This document shows, in pieces, positions 61,078 through 64,000 of a stretch of 64,000 bases of DNA. Source of the DNA: Salinigranum halophilum. GTDB taxonomy: Archaea; Halobacteriota; Halobacteria; Halobacteriales; Haloferacaceae. The stretch's first letter is position 1, and each line of letters starts with the position of its first letter. Below the pieces are notes generated by a model that ran no database searches, was not told the origin of the DNA, and saw only the letters and a program-made list of their open reading frames with translations. Made by a program: the position numbers and the translations under genes. The stretch covers positions 1 through 64,000 of the forward strand of contig NZ_SSNL01000009.1 of NCBI RefSeq assembly GCF_007004735.1, read 5' to 3'.

Positions 61078-61701
61078 TTAGTTCATCGGGAACCGGTCCT
61101 GCTCACCATCGATGGTAGCGTGGACGGTGATCGTTCCCCCAGCCATCGCCTTAGCGGAGCTCGTGCCTTCGATTTTAACTCCGATATCGAAGGAATCAGG
61201 ATCGTTCATTCGGATCTCGTTCTGTTCACCCGTGATACTGGTTCCGTACGGGACCTGGCGGCTGTCCGTTCCAGAGACGTAGAACTCGATATCGACGTCG
61301 AATCCTTCCGTCTCGACGTAGACGACCGGCTTCCCGAGGAGCTGGTCGTTGTCGTCATTCTGTCCGTCGCCGTAGTCTTCGTTCCGACCGGCGATCGCGT
61401 TGATTATGCTGAACACGTCGTCGAAGCGGTACGTCGAGTCCGGGTTCACACCATCGCCATTGTAGCTGAACGTCACGTCGCCAGTGAAGTCCAGAGCCAG
61501 CTTTCCACCCTCCTGACTATCTCCGTTCGCGTATCTACTGGTGCCCTTGAGGCCGATGAACGATTCGGCGTCACTGGCCACCGTTACTTCGGTGGTTCGG
61601 TCACCCGATTCCATCGTCGTGAATGCACCCGTTCCCGTCGCGGCCGCGCCACCTGCGATCAACGATCCAGCACCGATCAGAAACTTGCGTCGTTTCACCA
61701 T
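61078..61701 (-). CDS. Secreted SipW-dependent (TasA/DUF1102-like) protein
   Basis: The protein has 207 residues. An N-terminal signal with paired arginines (VKRRKFLIGAGSLIAGGAA) is followed by ATGTGAFTTMESGD, the pattern of SipW-dependent signal peptides in archaeal TasA/camelysin-like proteins. A beta-rich acidic domain follows (EVTVASDAESFIGLKG, FDVDIEFYVSG). The ATG at 61701 places the RR directly before the hydrophobic core. Bacterial and archaeal relatives polymerise into extracellular fibres; that function is inferred here. It lies 107 bp upstream of the signal peptidase gene. Confidence 0.82.
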   Translation of the reverse strand: MVKRRKFLIGAGSLIAGGAAATGTGAFTTMESGDRTTEVTVASDAESFIGLKGTSRYANGDSQEGGKLALDFTGDVTFSYNGDGVNPDSTYRFDDVFSIINAIAGRNEDYGDGQNDDNDQLLGKPVVYVETEGFDVDIEFYVSGTDSRQVPYGTSITGEQNEIRMNDPDSFDIGVKIEGTSSAKAMAGGTITVHATIDGEQDRFPMN

Positions 61702-61987
61702 GTTGTATGTCACCTTGGTTGTCGTCCCACGCCCCCCACCAGGAGGCCTGCGACACCAGATGCATGGCCCGGTACCCACGTTTACATGAGCAGATTGAGC
61801 CGTCCACAGGCCGCAATTGTGTGTGGACGACACCAGCCACTGGCTCCGATTGTCCGCACCTCGTCGACCCGAAAGCATCGGTTAAACCGACCTCGAACGT
61901 GTCAACCCCGTCTCAACGGTGCGTTAAAATTCGTTCACTACCTAGAGAATTATAAAAAGACCTGTATATTCAAATGTACTGAAACTC

Positions 61988-62602
61988 ATGGGTGTAGTAA
62001 CGAAGGCGAAGGTCATGAGCGCAACCAAATCACGGTCGACACCATCGTACAGCACAGCAGGAGGTGAATCGGGAGACATCGGGCGCGACGAGCTGTTCCA
62101 CATCCTGCGGAACCAGCGCCGTCGGTTCGCGCTCCACCACCTCAAACGCCGCGACGAACCGGTCGACGTCGGCACCCTCGCCACACAGGTGGCCGCCTGG
62201 GAGAACGAGATCGCCGTCGAGGAGGTAACGTCCGACCAGCGCCGCCGCGTGTACAACGCCCTGCAGCAGACGCACGTCCCCGGACTCGAGGAGTCCGGGA
62301 TCGTCCACGTCGACCGCCGGGAGGTGGCGTTGACCAGTCGCGCCGAGGACCTCGACATCTACCTCGAGGTCGTTCCGGGGCGGGACATCCCGTGGAGCGA
62401 GTACTATCTGGCGCTCGGGTCGGCTTCGCTGGCGGCGCTCGTGGCCGTCGGCTTGAACATCGGGCCGTTCGCGGGCGTGCCGGGCATCGCCGTCGGGATG
62501 TTCGTCACCGTCGCGTTCCTCGTGAGCGCGTGTGCGAACTACTACCACCAGCACGAGAGCCTCATCGGCGCGAGTGAACGACCACCGGAACTCCGGGAGT
62601 GA
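61988..62602 (+). CDS. Membrane-bound winged-helix regulator (DUF7344-like)
   Basis: The protein has 204 residues. A winged-helix domain (~30-130; DELFHILRNQRRRFALHHL, QRRRVYNALQQTHVPGLEE) is followed by two TM helices (~145-165, ~168-188). This is the common haloarchaeal arrangement of a wHTH regulator with a membrane anchor. It is divergent from the secreted-protein gene and may control this surface cluster; the control itself is an inference. ATG at 61988 or 62015. Confidence 0.8.
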   Translation: MGVVTKAKVMSATKSRSTPSYSTAGGESGDIGRDELFHILRNQRRRFALHHLKRRDEPVDVGTLATQVAAWENEIAVEEVTSDQRRRVYNALQQTHVPGLEESGIVHVDRREVALTSRAEDLDIYLEVVPGRDIPWSEYYLALGSASLAALVAVGLNIGPFAGVPGIAVGMFVTVAFLVSACANYYHQHESLIGASERPPELRE

Positions 62603-62608
62603 GAGCGC

Positions 62609-63151
62609 GTGAACCGACGCACCTGGGCCTTCCTCGCCATCGCCATCGTCGCCGCGGGCTCTCTGACTCTCGGGACCAGCGGCTTCAGCGCGGCGGAGAT
62701 CGACCGCGCCGTCTCCGTCTCCGTCGCCGACGACCAGGCGTCGGGGTTCGTCCCGCTGGCCGACCCCGGTGCACAGGGAACCCATCCCGCGCCGGAGTGG
62801 GTCACCGACCGGAGTCAGCTGCGCGAGGACCCCGTCACTGTCGAAGACCAGCACGTGCCGCTCTTCGTCGTGCACAACCGGTTCGAGACGCCGATGGACG
62901 TCGACGCTCGCGTCGTCCGCGGTGGACTCACCGACGTCTCCGACATCGACTCGCGCTCGCTCGACCCGGGCGAGACGGAGGTGGTGAGCGGAACAGTCGA
63001 CTGTGGCGGCTACGCGGGCCCCGCGACCGTCGACCTGACCGTCACAGCCGCCACGCAGAGCGTGACGGCCCACATCGACTACCAGGTGACCGTCGTCTGT
63101 GCGAGCCAGACGCCGACACCCTCGGCGGACAGAACCTCCGACTCCGTGTGA
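62609..63151 (+). CDS. Secreted DUF1102/TasA-like protein
   Basis: The protein has 180 residues. The signal sequence RRTWAFLAIAIVAAGSLTLG is followed by TSGFSAAEIDRAVSVSVADD, the same pattern as the other secreted protein of the cluster. The domain is beta-rich (VPLFVVHNRFETPMDVDARV) with two Cys (CGG, VVCAS). It starts with GTG six bases after the regulator stop, so the two are probably cotranscribed. Probable second substrate of the SipW-type peptidase. Confidence 0.78.
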   Translation: MNRRTWAFLAIAIVAAGSLTLGTSGFSAAEIDRAVSVSVADDQASGFVPLADPGAQGTHPAPEWVTDRSQLREDPVTVEDQHVPLFVVHNRFETPMDVDARVVRGGLTDVSDIDSRSLDPGETEVVSGTVDCGGYAGPATVDLTVTAATQSVTAHIDYQVTVVCASQTPTPSADRTSDSV

Positions 63152-63311
63152 CCGTTCGCTCGGCTGTCGTTGCGGCCCAACTGGCTGTGAAGAAGTCGTG
63201 GGCCGGACGCTGACCAGCGGCATGGTCGAACAGCCGTCTAGCGAGAGAGTGCAACACTGCCGACAGTACAGCCACTGAAGGTTTTTCTCGCTCCTCGTCG
63301 TCTGCTCGGCT

Positions 63312-63485
63312 ATGGTCGGTTTAAAACGGTGTTCCATCTGCGGTGAACCCCTCGGGCGGAACGACGACATGGTGAAGTGTGAGCAGTGCCACATCTGGTG
63401 TCATCGAGCATGCTTGCTGGAACGTGCGGAGAGCCACTGTCCGCGCTGTGCTGACGAGGCGTGGATCAGCGTCGTCGAGTTCTGA
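63312..63485 (+). CDS. 57-residue C4HC3 zinc-finger protein (PHD/RING-like)
   Basis: The eight ligands follow C7-x2-C10-x12-C23-x2-C26-x4-H31-x2-C34-x8-C43-x2-C46: CSICGEPLGRNDDMVKCEQC, HIWCHRACLL, CPRC. The order C4-H-C3 and the Trp-x-His spacing recall PHD and RING-variant fingers; the last loop is shorter than usual. The finger makes up nearly the whole protein. ATG at 63312. It is separated from the surface cluster by 160 bp. The function is unknown; it may mediate protein binding. Confidence 0.6.
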   Translation: MVGLKRCSICGEPLGRNDDMVKCEQCHIWCHRACLLERAESHCPRCADEAWISVVEF

Positions 63486-64000
63486 ACACCCTGTGGGGGC
63501 GAGTGAGCCGACCCACCGGGGTCGGGGGTGAAGTCTGACACTCCGCTTCTTCGAGATACCGGTCACCCACTTTGTCCAACACTGCTCCTCTACACGTCGA
63601 AAATATGTATAGCAGCATACGATACATTACTGCGAAGCATAATTCGGGCGTGACGACCGTCGAGTGGACAGACACACGCAGTCAGTCAATAATCGAGTCC
63701 TGAACGTAATCTGAAAGAAAATGTGGAATAACCGAAAACGCTCGATTCAGATTTCGACAGTACTCCGGCCAGCAGTGATCTTGATGCGTTCTATCCGAGA
63801 AAAATTTCCAACATCTGAAATAACGGAAGGTGGCAGTTCTCCGCGTGAGAACTTCAGAGGCTCGTGGGTCGTTAGTCTCTTGTCCTCAAAGGAAAGGGTG
63901 GTGCATCCCTCCGAACCGATGGGGGGGTTCACAACGTCCTTACACGAGCTTTTGATCCAGTCAGCGCGACGTCTCGCCTACGTGAGTGGATTCAGAGACG
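63486..64000. other. Terminal non-coding stretch
   Basis: I see no well-supported gene. A minus-strand open frame (63747-63975) has no ATG start and no family resemblance I can name; it may be the end of a gene fragment. Confidence 0.35.

Noticed and set aside
63747-63975. Minus-strand frame ending ITAGRSTVEI near the right edge
   Set aside because: There is no convincing start (only GTG or none), a stop lies directly upstream and the family is not recognisable. Kept only as a remark.

Overview
The window is from a haloarchaeon. The DNA is GC-rich with AT-rich islands just upstream of many starts (TATA boxes about 25-35 nt before the ATG, implying leaderless transcripts). The proteins are acidic, and several families are typical of the group: a sensory rhodopsin with its Htr transducer, an Orc1/Cdc6 initiator beside repeated origin boxes, ISH3, IS6, IS1595 and IS200/IS605 elements, twin-arginine lipoproteins, a SipW-type archaeal signal peptidase and an Mrp-type antiporter operon. 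No tRNA, rRNA or CRISPR array was seen.

Layout. 1-0.9 kb: the 3' end of one IS6-family copy followed directly by a second, complete copy. 0.9-4.3 kb: a minus-strand export operon (CARDB-type secreted protein, ABC ATPase, ABC permease). 4.5-8.45 kb: an insertion-sequence nest with an ISH3 element (5-bp target duplication visible), an IS1341-type tnpB element, and an older IS200/IS605 tnpA-tnpB element that has lost the end of tnpB and carries two short double-hairpin insertions. 8.45-21.4 kb: a sensory island with HemAT (globin-coupled oxygen transducer), the htrI-sopI phototaxis operon, a 7TM histidine kinase, a receiver/multi-PAS kinase whose phospho-acceptor Asp is Glu, a six-TM Htr-VIII-like transducer and a receiver-PAS-PAS protein. 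Together they point to behaviour controlled by light and oxygen. 21.7-23.1 kb: a second tnpB element lacking one RuvC acidic residue.

23.2-29 kb: metabolic and signalling genes: a YegS/diacylglycerol-kinase-like enzyme, a protein with both metal-binding motifs of class I terpene synthases, a PAS histidine kinase, PPK2 and an alpha/beta hydrolase. 29-34 kb: an IS1595 remnant, a VapBC module, a replication origin with six origin-recognition-box copies in two opposed orientations around an AT-rich stretch, the orc/cdc6 gene, and an intact IS1595-family transposase. 34-35 kb: eroded gene fragments and palindromes. 35-43 kb: a soluble PAS transducer, a small zinc protein, an oxidoreductase/aldo-keto reductase fusion overlapping a CDP-alcohol phosphatidyltransferase, panB and a Tat lipoprotein.

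43-51.4 kb: a UspA pair and a nine-gene Mrp/Mnh cation:proton antiporter operon, with every junction overlapping by four bases. It has three antiporter-like subunits, each with a different pattern of the channel lysines. 51.5-58.5 kb: SHOCT and SPFH membrane proteins, a LysM/HExxH protein with a helical partner, an SDR dehydrogenase, a Cys-less LOV-like PAS protein and a tiny zinc ribbon. 58.6-63.2 kb: a surface-fibre-like cluster (DUF5305 protein, SipW-type signal peptidase, a SipW-dependent secreted protein, a membrane winged-helix regulator and a second secreted protein). 63.3 kb: a 57-residue protein with a C4HC3 PHD/RING-like cysteine pattern.

All functional calls rest on motifs and family resemblance judged by eye. 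No alignment or database search was run.
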